Positions 17,762 through 25,786 of a stretch of 39,572 nucleotides of DNA are shown here, in pieces. Source of the stretch: Myxococcales bacterium (GTDB lineage: Bacteria > Myxococcota > UBA727 > GCA-2721815); assembly GCA_002721815.1 (NCBI GenBank), contig PBLQ01000054.1, positions 1 to 39,572 on the forward strand, given 5' to 3'. The notes beneath the pieces are model-generated. The model saw only the letters and a list, made by a program, of their open reading frames with translations, was not told the DNA's origin and ran no database searches. The position numbers and the translations under genes are program-made. Within the stretch, counting starts at the first letter, position 1. Every line of letters begins with the position of its first letter.

Positions 17762-19852
17762 ATGAAAATGATTCAACATGCCAAAAATGCACTGCTGAAC
17801 CAAAGAGCCCTCTTGGGCTTGGCAGCCTGTCTGGGAATTGCTTGGCCCTGGGTGGTAACCCTCAGGCGCATGACAGAAATTCACCCGCGACCAGTGGGCT
17901 TTGTGGATGACCTGTCTGCAGTTTGTTTGCTCACGGCCTGCCTTCTCGCTTTTCGGCTCCTGCCCAAATGGGTCGGAAGAATCGGGTTTCTGGCTTTTGC
18001 AGTCGCGATCACGTCTTTCGTCCTGAGTAACGACCTCTATTTCGAATTTTATCGCGGCTATTTGGGGCCAGCCGTACTTTCTCATGTTGAAGATGCCGAC
18101 TCTGCCGGCCCCAGCGCCTTGCTGTTGTTTTCTTGGGGCGCGATTATTTGGGGACTGGTCCTGCCAATATTGAGCACCATCGCCTGGTTCAGAATCCCCC
18201 CAGCGCCACCCCAGCAAACATTCGCTCAAATTTTGCTTTTCGTCATGGGCGTCACTGCGGGCCAAGTAGCCTTCGCCAATCGCTTTTCTCCCATCTACAT
18301 GCACCGCAAAGAAAACGCCCTCATGTTTTTCATTCGGGCCACCATCAAAGTAGCGGTAGAAGGGATGCCCAGTAATAAGCTGACCGATGAGGAACAACAA
18401 GCCATCCGCACGCTCATCCCCCCCCCAGATGGGTTCGAAGCATCACACCCAGAGCATCCCCTCTTTTTGACGCCCATTGCACCACCGGCGCAAGCGCCTT
18501 CAGATTCCGATGCGGGTGTCCCCGAAGACCATGATGCAGGGCCACCGCCACCTCAAGAGGGAAAAACCGAAACGCCCCAAACCGACCGGCCAAATGTCAT
18601 CGTGGTGATGCTCGAAAGTGTCCGAGCGTCAGAAATGGGGATTTATGGCGCGCCAGTCAGCGCGACACCCAATTTAGATAAACTGGCCCGCGAGAATGTT
18701 TACGCAAAAACATTTTACGCCAATGCCAATCAGACGGTTCGTGGCGAATTGGCCGTGTTTTGCGGCCTGCTCGATCGCATGCGTGCTGCATCCAATATTA
18801 CCATGAACCCCAACTTGCGAACGACCTGTCTGCAAGAGATACTCAAAGCCAACGGCTATAGTACCCATTGGTTCCATGGCAACACGAAGCGATTTTTTAG
18901 GCGAGAAAACTTTTTCTTAAAGCACGGGTTCGACCAGCTTCACGATGAAGATTATCTCAAAGAAATCGAATATGAATACAAACCACTGGGCTGGGGTGTC
19001 CCCGATACCGCCATGGTTCGATACGCGGTGGATATTCTCAAAAAAGAAGACAAGCCCTTTTTTGCGGAAATCATGACGCTGTCAAACCATCACCCTTTTA
19101 ATTGGAATTGGCCTCTGACATTCCCCCAAGAACTGCGTCCCGACTCCAAACACCCCATGGATCGTTATCGTCACGGAATTTATTTTACCGACCATGCAGT
19201 GGGGCTACTCATGCAACTTCTCGAAGAAGCGGACTTGCTCAAAAACACTTATGTGGCCTTCTTGGGAGATCACGGCATTTGGCTTTTCGATGAGCGCAAA
19301 GGCAAACTCCACGAGAGCCAAGAATACGAACAATATTTTAGGCTTCCATTTATCGTCACGGGCCCCGATATTGAACAACGAGTCATCCAAGCACCCAGCT
19401 CCCAGGTGGATGTTTCTCCCACGATTTTGGATTTGTTAGGGCTTGAACCATCGCGTGCCATGATCGGCCGTTCCATGCTCGACCCCGCCACGCCCGCCAC
19501 CAGGGCCATATGGATGCACCAAGAAGCATCTTTTAACTTCCGGAATGGAGATTTACGGTGCCACATTCCCATGGGGCCCTGTAGGGGCGACAAATACCTT
19601 CGATGCTTCACGGGCAAAAAAGAAGTATCACAACACGTGTGTTTCGAGTCTGGCATTGATCTCTTGAGTGATTCGCTCGCGAGTGATTCGCTCAAGCCCG
19701 TTTCTGTAGATGCCATGCAACAAGGGGTCCATGTTTCCAGTGCCATCCAGAAACTGTTGCGGGCAAACAAAATCCGTCCCCTCAAAGATTCGGACATCTC
19801 AAACTACATGACCGGTAAAAAACTAAAGAAACAAAAACAGCAAAATCAATAA
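17762..19852 (+). CDS. LtaS/sulfatase-superfamily membrane phosphotransferase, paralogue B
   Basis: 696 residues and colinear with paralogue A through its whole length, 66 bases downstream of it. N-terminal transmembrane helices with NDLYFEFYRGYLGP, then a Pro/Asp/Gln-rich linker (about residues 240-275) that A lacks, then the catalytic domain with VVMLES (Glu), NQT (Thr) and LGDHG (Asp-His). The C-terminal region repeats A's cysteine pattern (RC, then PC, RC and CF). The tail is very Lys/Gln-rich. All catalytic residues of both copies are present, so neither looks dead. The pair could modify two positions, or one glycan with two donors. Confidence 0.85.
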   Translation: MKMIQHAKNALLNQRALLGLAACLGIAWPWVVTLRRMTEIHPRPVGFVDDLSAVCLLTACLLAFRLLPKWVGRIGFLAFAVAITSFVLSNDLYFEFYRGYLGPAVLSHVEDADSAGPSALLLFSWGAIIWGLVLPILSTIAWFRIPPAPPQQTFAQILLFVMGVTAGQVAFANRFSPIYMHRKENALMFFIRATIKVAVEGMPSNKLTDEEQQAIRTLIPPPDGFEASHPEHPLFLTPIAPPAQAPSDSDAGVPEDHDAGPPPPQEGKTETPQTDRPNVIVVMLESVRASEMGIYGAPVSATPNLDKLARENVYAKTFYANANQTVRGELAVFCGLLDRMRAASNITMNPNLRTTCLQEILKANGYSTHWFHGNTKRFFRRENFFLKHGFDQLHDEDYLKEIEYEYKPLGWGVPDTAMVRYAVDILKKEDKPFFAEIMTLSNHHPFNWNWPLTFPQELRPDSKHPMDRYRHGIYFTDHAVGLLMQLLEEADLLKNTYVAFLGDHGIWLFDERKGKLHESQEYEQYFRLPFIVTGPDIEQRVIQAPSSQVDVSPTILDLLGLEPSRAMIGRSMLDPATPATRAIWMHQEASFNFRNGDLRCHIPMGPCRGDKYLRCFTGKKEVSQHVCFESGIDLLSDSLASDSLKPVSVDAMQQGVHVSSAIQKLLRANKIRPLKDSDISNYMTGKKLKKQKQQNQ
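19666..19693 (+). repeat. Small tandem duplication inside paralogue B
   Basis: A 13-base unit GAGTGATTCGCTC occurs twice, 15 bases apart (19666 and 19681), encoding SDSLASDSL. It is in frame and absent from paralogue A, so it arose after the duplication. Confidence 0.7.
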
Positions 19853-21249
19853 GCGTTCTTCGAAAGAAAACCACCAAAAATGGTCCGAAGCAGTATTTTT
19901 AGATCGAGCCATACGGACCAGTTTTCGATATACCACAAGTCACGCTCAATTCGCTTTTCTAGGCTGGTGTCGCCTCGCCAGCCTTCCACTTGCGCCAAAC
20001 CAGTTACCCCCGCTTTCACTTTATGTCGCAAGTTGTAGTTGGGGATTTCCTTTTTAAATCGCTCGATAAAAACTGGACGCTCAGGCCGAGGCCCAACCAA
20101 GGACATATCGCCTGCCACCACATTCCAAAGTTGCGGCAATTCATCGATGGAAAATTTCCGCATCAAGCCCCCGACCGCGGTGGTGCGTGCGTCACCGGGT
20201 TTTGCCCACACTGCACCGGTACTCGCCTCTGCACTCACCGTCATGGAACGCAGCTTCCACATTTGAAAAGAACGCCCATCCAGGCCCATGCGTTCTTGGC
20301 CATAGAAAATCGGTCCTCGACTTGTCAATTTCACCAACAGCGCAAACATTACAATGATCGGAAAAGCCAACATCAAACAAGGAGTGCCAAAGGCCAGGTC
20401 AAACAACCGTTTGGCCAAAGCTTCCCAGCCTCCAATGGGTGAATCCTGCAGGCTGACCACCGGCAAACTCCCCAGACTGTACACCCCACCACCTAGAACA
20501 ATCCATTGGGCCAAGTCAGGCACCACATGAACATCAACCGGTTCAGTCCGAAGTAATAAATTCAACATGTCGGGTAACTTGTTGGACATGTCGAGGGGAA
20601 GTGCAAAGAAGACTTGTTGGATCTCTTCTTCTTGAACCACTTCCAATAGCTGATCAAACGTGCCCAGGACCGCAACGCCGCTAATTTCATCCCCCAATTT
20701 TTCTTTGTGGCGGGTCAGCAGACCCACTAACTCGATACCGATATCACCCCGATGAGCCAATTCTTCCACCAAATGACGACCCAAGACGCCGGCCCCCACC
20801 ACAATGGCCCGCTGGCGTAGCCGATCTTTGTTGGATGATTTTTGGTACCAACGTATGAACGTTTTTCGTCCCAACCACAGCCCAAAATAAGAAAAGAAAG
20901 CGAAAAGCGCCAAGCCACCGCGGGTATAGCGAACCTCCCGGATAATATAGGTCACCGCAATAAAGAGCAGCATTCCCAGCAAAATCGCCTTGAGCAGTCG
21001 AAAAGACGACCGGTAGCCAGGCATCAGGGCAGCCGATCGGTACAGCCCCTGCTGACGAAGCACCAGAGGTATGATCAGGAGGGCGATGCCACCTTGCAGC
21101 AAGGTATCGGACAGCGGCGGAACACCGGTATGAGGCCAAAATGACAAGTTAAAACGGACAGTTACGGCTACCCCAAACGAAGTTATGAGAATGAGCAGGT
21201 CGAGGACCGCCACCAATGAACGTAAAAATCTCACCTGTTTTTGCAGCAT
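19846..21249 (-). CDS. Polyprenyl-phosphate sugar phosphotransferase (WcaJ/PssY-like initiating transferase)
   Basis: A 467-residue enzyme of the exopolysaccharide polyprenyl glycosylphosphotransferase group. N-terminal transmembrane helices (about residues 10-125), a Rossmann-like CoA-binding-type domain beginning RAIVVGAGVLGRHLVEEL, one more helix, then the C-terminal bacterial sugar transferase domain with KRLFDLAFG, GQERMGLDG, RSMTVSAE, FSIDELPQLWNVVAGDMSLVGPRPE. It should transfer a sugar-1-phosphate (often glucose-1-P) to undecaprenyl phosphate, starting the glycan whose later steps are done by the GT4, GT2 and flippase nearby. It converges with paralogue B, overlapping by 7 bases. The start has a weak ribosome-binding site. 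Confidence 0.9.
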   Translation of the reverse strand: MLQKQVRFLRSLVAVLDLLILITSFGVAVTVRFNLSFWPHTGVPPLSDTLLQGGIALLIIPLVLRQQGLYRSAALMPGYRSSFRLLKAILLGMLLFIAVTYIIREVRYTRGGLALFAFFSYFGLWLGRKTFIRWYQKSSNKDRLRQRAIVVGAGVLGRHLVEELAHRGDIGIELVGLLTRHKEKLGDEISGVAVLGTFDQLLEVVQEEEIQQVFFALPLDMSNKLPDMLNLLLRTEPVDVHVVPDLAQWIVLGGGVYSLGSLPVVSLQDSPIGGWEALAKRLFDLAFGTPCLMLAFPIIVMFALLVKLTSRGPIFYGQERMGLDGRSFQMWKLRSMTVSAEASTGAVWAKPGDARTTAVGGLMRKFSIDELPQLWNVVAGDMSLVGPRPERPVFIERFKKEIPNYNLRHKVKAGVTGLAQVEGWRGDTSLEKRIERDLWYIENWSVWLDLKILLRTIFGGFLSKNAY

Positions 21250-21341
21250 AATCTCAAATCAACGCGTTGGAGGGTTAGCAGGAATAGCCTTAGACCTCCT
21301 TATTATACGGGGCAAGAACCATTATTGGCCATTTCCATGCC

Positions 21342-21369
21342 TTGCATCCCCCTAAATCCCTGCTATAGA
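21342..21369 (+). promoter_or_regulatory. Candidate sigma-70 promoter for rpsF-rpsR-rplI
   Basis: TTGCAT (21342-21347), 16 bases, TATAGA (21364-21369). Both boxes match 4-5 of 6 consensus positions. The 150-base leader that would follow holds short self-complementary runs (GGGGATCCCC, AAGAG/CTCTT), which could fold as an autoregulatory leader for the ribosomal proteins. Confidence 0.45.
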
Positions 21370-21526
21370 CCCCTCTGAACTTCTTTTTGGGGGATCCCCA
21401 CAAGAGGCTCTTCCGTTCCCTAGGAATGCCCAATCGGGGCCTTTCGGGGACAACCGCATATTTGGCGGATGACCACACGGGCCGAGCCAGAGCACTGCTT
21501 TGATCGGCATTTTAGGAGTAAATAAA

Positions 21527-21949
21527 ATGGGTTTAATTTCAACCAACTATCGGGAGTACGAAACCATCTACGTTTTGCGCCCCGAAATCGAAGACAGCTT
21601 AGCCAAAGACATCATGCTCAAACTCAAAGCATTGGTGGAAGCGCAAGGCGGTATCAACCTTAAAGTGTCCAACTGGGGACGTAAAAAGCTGGCCTGGGAA
21701 CGAAAAAAATACCAACGCGGTCTTTATGTGCACCACGCTTACTTGGCATTGGCCGGCGTCGTGGAAGAGTTCGAGCGCAACTTGGCCATTAACGAAAATG
21801 TGCTTCTGCGCCAAACCATTTTGGTTTCTAGAAACATCAACCCAGCGGACAAAACCCCTGAAGATGATGAACTCGAAACCCCAGTGGTAAAAGAGAAGAA
21901 AGAAGGCCCTCGTCGTCGTGAAGACTTTGAAGAAGCCAACGCTTACTAA
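21527..21949 (+). CDS. rpsF: Ribosomal protein bS6
   Basis: Small-subunit protein bS6, partner of bS18 on the 30S platform. The 140-residue protein has YETIYVLRPEIED, GRKKLAWERKKYQRGLYVHH and ENVLLRQTILV, all typical, plus a charged C-terminal tail. ATG 21527 has TAGGAG ahead; an in-frame start at 21500 would add residues outside the family. It is the first gene of the rpsF-rpsR-rplI set, which lacks ssb. Confidence 0.95.
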   Translation: MGLISTNYREYETIYVLRPEIEDSLAKDIMLKLKALVEAQGGINLKVSNWGRKKLAWERKKYQRGLYVHHAYLALAGVVEEFERNLAINENVLLRQTILVSRNINPADKTPEDDELETPVVKEKKEGPRRREDFEEANAY

Positions 21950-21992
21950 CCCCTTTGATTTCATTTAATTGACCAAGAGGAAACTGCTTCAA

Positions 21993-22199
21993 ATGTCTGC
22001 TCAAAGTTGTCTGGTATGCCAACAAGGTTCGGCGATACTCGACTGGAAAAAGCCAGAAAGTTTGAAGCCCTTTTTGAATGCACGAGGCGGTGTCAAAAAC
22101 AAAAACCAAAGCGGTTTATGTAACACCCACCACGCTTTCATGAAAAAACAGGTCGACCGCGCAAGAAAGATTGCTCTGTTACCCTACCCCACCTCTTGA
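21993..22199 (+). CDS. rpsR: Ribosomal protein bS18, zinc-ligand type
   Basis: A 68-residue bS18, identified by position between rpsF and rplI and by the C-terminal RARKIALLPY motif. It has a Cys-x2-Cys near the N terminus (CLVC) and C-N-T-H further on, the pattern of zinc-binding bS18. The usual basic RRITG-type segment is replaced by KNKNQSG, so it is divergent. I chose ATG 21993; a TTG at 21969 is also in frame, closer to GAGG. The gap from rpsF is 43 bases. Confidence 0.85.
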   Translation: MSAQSCLVCQQGSAILDWKKPESLKPFLNARGGVKNKNQSGLCNTHHAFMKKQVDRARKIALLPYPTS

Positions 22200-22244
22200 A
22201 CCTTACAAAGATTTTCAACCGGTAACGGTTTGAAGGAGAAAAAA

Positions 22245-22895
22245 ATGGCCAGCAATGTTCAAGTTATTTTATCCCGCGATGTCCCCAATCTGGGACGCAT
22301 TGGCGACGTGGTTAATGTTAAACCCGGTTACGCCCGCAACTTCTTGTTGCCCCAGCAATTGGCGATGCCCATTTCCAAAGGCAATATGGCAAATCTCGAG
22401 CACCAAAAGCGTATGATCGAAAAACGCATGGGCGATTTGCGTACCGCATCCGAAGAAATCGGTAAGCGCATCGCAGAAGAACAAGTCACCATCACCGCTA
22501 AAGTCGGTAAGAATGGCAAGCTCTTCGGCTCGGTGAACACCCGAGATATCGCTGCATCCTTGATCGGCTTGGGATACAAGCTCGACCACCGCGACATCCA
22601 AATGGAAGCGCCCATCAAAGAAGTTGGGTTGTATACCTTCCCCATTCGTTTGGAAGCTGATGTGAAAAGCGAAATCAAAGTGATTGTCGCTGCTGACGAA
22701 GTACCAGGCGAAGAAGATCTTCAAGATGATGAAGCCATCGAAGCCGCCGCCGAAGGCGAAGAAGCAGCTGCCGAAGCATCTGAAGAAGCTCAAGCAACCG
22801 CTGAAACGGATGAGGCCCCTCAAGCAGGTGGTGATACCCCTCCCGCTGTTGAGCTTGCTGAGCCAGAGGCAACAGAAGTTCCAGCCGACGTTTAA
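22245..22895 (+). CDS. rplI: Ribosomal protein bL9 with an acidic C-terminal extension
   Basis: Large-subunit protein bL9. The N-terminal domain (VQVILSRDVPNLGRIGDVVNVKPGYARNFLLP motif region, residues 5-36), the connecting helix and the C-terminal domain up to about residue 150 are normal. A further 65 residues are almost only Ala, Glu, Asp, Pro, Thr, which is unusual for bL9 (typically about 150 residues). AAGGAG precedes the ATG at 22245. A terminator follows directly, ending the operon. Confidence 0.95.
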   Translation: MASNVQVILSRDVPNLGRIGDVVNVKPGYARNFLLPQQLAMPISKGNMANLEHQKRMIEKRMGDLRTASEEIGKRIAEEQVTITAKVGKNGKLFGSVNTRDIAASLIGLGYKLDHRDIQMEAPIKEVGLYTFPIRLEADVKSEIKVIVAADEVPGEEDLQDDEAIEAAAEGEEAAAEASEEAQATAETDEAPQAGGDTPPAVELAEPEATEVPADV

Positions 22896-22919
22896 AACAA
22901 CGACAGCTTAAATTACCAA

Positions 22920-22945
22920 CCCTTCACTTCGGTGAGGGGTTTTTT
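22920..22945 (+). terminator. Rho-independent terminator of the rpsF-rpsR-rplI operon
   Basis: CCCTTCAC, loop TTCG, GTGAGGGG (8 pairs with one G-U), then six T. It lies 24 bases after the rplI stop and just before the converging FHA-GGDEF gene. Confidence 0.9.
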
Positions 22946-23855
22946 AATTGTTGTGATGACGCGGCATGACCCGATTGCGACCACCCGTTTTTGCCTCATA
23001 CAAAAAGTTATCCGCCTCTTGAACCAATAGTACAGGCGTGGCGAAATTGCGTTCAAATAAAGTGGATGCCCCGAGGGAAATGGTAACATCCATGTCATTG
23101 CCATCGAAGTGGAAAGATTGACTCTCGATCATGGCTCGCAAACGCTCGGCGATAAGCAGCGCATGGTTCTTATCGGTGTTTTTGAGCACTACTGCGAACT
23201 CTTCCCCACCGTAGCGCGCAAATAAGTCTTCTTGCCGAAGCGCCTCTTTCACTGTCCCGGCCAATTCTTTCAACACATAATCACCAGCGAGATGGCCGTA
23301 GGTATCATTCACCTTTTTAAAAAAGTCGATATCAAAAAGAATCAACGATAAAGGTTCATGATGTCGAAAAGCGTACGCAAATTCCTTTTTTAGGTGGTCC
23401 ACAAAGTATTTTTTGTTGTGAATTCCGGTGAGCGCGTCCTTGGTGGCTTGCTCATACAACTGCCGCTGGTATTGCTCTTCCAGTTCATCTTGAAACGTGA
23501 ATTTGAAAAGTACGTTCGTGCCGATTTGAATTCGGTCTCCATCAAAGAGCTTGGTGCGATCGAGTTTTTCACCGTTCACAAAAACACCATTGGTTGAACC
23601 CAAATCTTCGAGCCAATAGGTATCGCCCTCTTTGAGGATTCGGGCATGCCGCCTCGAAACCCCTTCATTGTCCAGTAGAACATCCGCGTCCATGGACCGA
23701 CCAAGGGTGAGTTCTTCCTTTTCAATTTTAAGGTTTTTGCCCGCTTTGGGGCCTTTCAGGATGATCAAATAAGCAGATTTGTGGTGCTCGGCATTGGGAT
23801 CTTGAATTTCATCAATGCGCACCATTTCTGTTTTTTCAGCATCCCATTCAGCCAT
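22944..23855 (-). CDS. FHA-GGDEF diguanylate cyclase
   Basis: A 303-residue cytoplasmic protein. An FHA domain (about 30-120) has GRS at 52-54, SRRH at 67-70 and STNG at 87-90, the phosphothreonine-binding set. A short coiled linker follows, then a GGDEF domain (about 138-300) with the catalytic RYGGEEF (216-220) and an RQED at 207-210 in the position of the RxxD inhibitory I-site. It should make c-di-GMP, gated by a phosphothreonine partner. A Ser/Thr kinase gene lies about 3 kb away and could supply that, but the pairing is inference. AAGGAAG precedes ATG 23855; an in-frame start 78 bases upstream is less likely. Confidence 0.9.
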   Translation of the reverse strand: MAEWDAEKTEMVRIDEIQDPNAEHHKSAYLIILKGPKAGKNLKIEKEELTLGRSMDADVLLDNEGVSRRHARILKEGDTYWLEDLGSTNGVFVNGEKLDRTKLFDGDRIQIGTNVLFKFTFQDELEEQYQRQLYEQATKDALTGIHNKKYFVDHLKKEFAYAFRHHEPLSLILFDIDFFKKVNDTYGHLAGDYVLKELAGTVKEALRQEDLFARYGGEEFAVVLKNTDKNHALLIAERLRAMIESQSFHFDGNDMDVTISLGASTLFERNFATPVLLVQEADNFLYEAKTGGRNRVMPRHHNN

Positions 23856-23975
23856 GTTGGATTCTTCCTTAAAAACGCCCCTTTGGCGGTGAAAATCTAA
23901 AATATCACACTGGGATAGTAAAGGGATTACCACCAGTGAACCCCTTTGTATTTATTGGGAATTTCGATAAGGATC

Positions 23976-24929
23976 ATGGTGCAGATCACTTTTTTCGTGA
24001 AATTCTGGGGATTTTGGTTGCTCAAACGGGTTCAAATACTTTTCTTCTTGGTGTGCGGTTTGACCGGCCTTCAAAGCTGCCAACATGAAAAAGCCCACTC
24101 AGAACCAGCGCTCAAACCCGTTGTTCAAGCCACCTGGGCCACCGAGACCTTTTCAGAAAAAAGCTACGCCGACCTGGAAAAAGAGGACCAAAACTTTTTG
24201 GTCAAGTTGCTCCAAGAGGAAAGTTGCCCCTGTGATTGCGCCATGACGTTCGAACAATGTGTGGCACCACAGGCCGGCTGTCCAGCGGCGCCCGTGATGG
24301 CCAATTGGCTCACGCGACGTCTAGAAGAAGGGTTTCCACATGGCCTGTTGGCTGAAATTACCGCCAAAGAGATCGCCGAAGGCTACAATGCAAAGCCGAA
24401 AGATCTTCAAACCAAAGGCTATTACCAAAAAGGCAGCACCTCGCCCAAATATCGGTTGGTGGAATATGCCGACTTCGAATGTGCACACTGCGCACTGGCC
24501 TCCGGGGTCATGGTTCGCTTACTCGAAAAATACCCCCAACAGGTACACCTGACATTTAAGCATTTTCCCTTGCAGTTTCATCTGATGGCCGAAAAAGCAG
24601 CGGTGGCAGCGGAAGCCGCGGGCGAGCAAAACGCCTTCTGGCCCATGCACAATGCCCTATTTGCCACATACGGGCTCTTAAATGACGATCTATTCACGGG
24701 GCATGCCCAAGCCCTAGGATTAAATGTCGAACAATTTGAAGAAGACATGAAGAGCAAACGTCTACTCAAAAAAGTGAAAGACAGTCGAAAGCAAGGCGAA
24801 GAGGCGGGGGTGAACAGCACACCTTCATTTTTTGTCAATGGACGGCCTTTTTACTTAACTCGAACCATCGAAAGTTTCGAAACCAGATTTAAAATGGACC
24901 ACTTTAGGAATCAGCAAACCTGCCAGTAG
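23976..24929 (+). CDS. DsbA-family thioredoxin-fold lipoprotein with an N-terminal cysteine cluster
   Basis: 317 residues. N-terminal hydrophobic segment with lipobox LQSC (Cys35), so probably an envelope lipoprotein. After a linker comes a Cys cluster, CPCDC at 84-88 plus Cys95 and Cys102, followed by the thioredoxin fold (about 155-305) with CAHC at 169-172 and a TPSFFVNG cis-Pro loop, as in DsbA/DsbG-like oxidoreductases. It probably oxidises, reduces or isomerises disulfides outside the membrane; the extra Cys cluster may bind a metal or relay electrons. The ATG at 23976 has AAGGATC upstream. It is the first gene of a three-gene operon and divergent from the GGDEF gene. Confidence 0.85.
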   Translation: MVQITFFVKFWGFWLLKRVQILFFLVCGLTGLQSCQHEKAHSEPALKPVVQATWATETFSEKSYADLEKEDQNFLVKLLQEESCPCDCAMTFEQCVAPQAGCPAAPVMANWLTRRLEEGFPHGLLAEITAKEIAEGYNAKPKDLQTKGYYQKGSTSPKYRLVEYADFECAHCALASGVMVRLLEKYPQQVHLTFKHFPLQFHLMAEKAAVAAEAAGEQNAFWPMHNALFATYGLLNDDLFTGHAQALGLNVEQFEEDMKSKRLLKKVKDSRKQGEEAGVNSTPSFFVNGRPFYLTRTIESFETRFKMDHFRNQQTCQ

Positions 24930-24938
24930 GAGAATTGT

Positions 24939-25769
24939 ATGCGTATTCAACCAGCAACCCTTTTCGTCATGGGATTCGCTCTCAGCATTTTTTGCGTGAA
25001 CGAAAATGCGATGGCCCGCAGCGTGGTGGGTTCTGAAAGCAGTGCAGCAGAAGAAGAAAAGGCCGATGAGAAAAAAGGCCAGCAAGCCGATGACGCAAAG
25101 ACCAAAGCCGCCGACGAAGCCGCAGCTAAAAAGCAAAAAGAACAAGAAGAGAAAGAAAAGAAAGAAGAAGAAGCACGCCTGAAAGCAGAACAAGCCGCCA
25201 AAGAAGCTGCCTTGAAAAAAGAAGCTGAAGCAGCCAAGAAAAAGCAAGAAGCCAAAATGCAAGAGCGTCGCAAGCAAAGGGAAAAGCGTGACGGCATCTT
25301 GGCCCAAGTGAAAACCCGCCGAAACTACGTGCGGGAGTTCAATGGGCACAAGGCCCTCGTGATGGTCACGCCCGGTGGTGCCGAAAAGAACAATGTCATC
25401 GAAGTCACCTTCCAGGTTCACAAAATGGGCGAAGACAGCAACTCACTGGCACAAGCCAAAGTACTCAAGAAATTAGGCAAAGCGACAGCCACTGTGGGCC
25501 AACAAAAACGTCGACGAGGAAGCGCTGAGACCTATAAACTCCACCGGATTTCGCGAGCTGGCACCTATGGCTTCCACTACACCCCTACCATGGCGGGAAC
25601 ATTCCGTGTGGACATCAAAATTGATATGAAAGACGGCCAAGAACTCACGTTTGACATCCCCCTTTATGTGGGGATTTGGCCGCCCCCAGATTTCCCACAG
25701 GAAGAAGAAGCCTACCAAAATGCCACACAAGGCCAATCTCGTAACCGCCGCATCATGTCACTGGATTAA
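24939..25769 (+). CDS. Exported charged protein with a C-terminal YtkA/FixH-like beta domain
   Basis: 276 residues with a cleavable signal peptide (MRIQPATLFVMGFALSIFC, then NENAMA). Residues about 35-120 are alternating Lys/Glu/Ala, a long charged helix or coiled coil. Residues about 140-255 look like an Ig-like beta domain of the YtkA/FixH kind, with VTFQVHKMGED, TYGFHYTPTMAGTFRVDIKI and FDIPLYVGI. I would call the domain by pattern only. It begins 10 bases after the DsbA-like gene and AGTAGGAG precedes the ATG. It is probably periplasmic and acts with its operon neighbours. Confidence 0.7.
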   Translation: MRIQPATLFVMGFALSIFCVNENAMARSVVGSESSAAEEEKADEKKGQQADDAKTKAADEAAAKKQKEQEEKEKKEEEARLKAEQAAKEAALKKEAEAAKKKQEAKMQERRKQREKRDGILAQVKTRRNYVREFNGHKALVMVTPGGAEKNNVIEVTFQVHKMGEDSNSLAQAKVLKKLGKATATVGQQKRRRGSAETYKLHRISRAGTYGFHYTPTMAGTFRVDIKIDMKDGQELTFDIPLYVGIWPPPDFPQEEEAYQNATQGQSRNRRIMSLD

Positions 25770-25786
25770 TCAAAGGAATGATCAGA

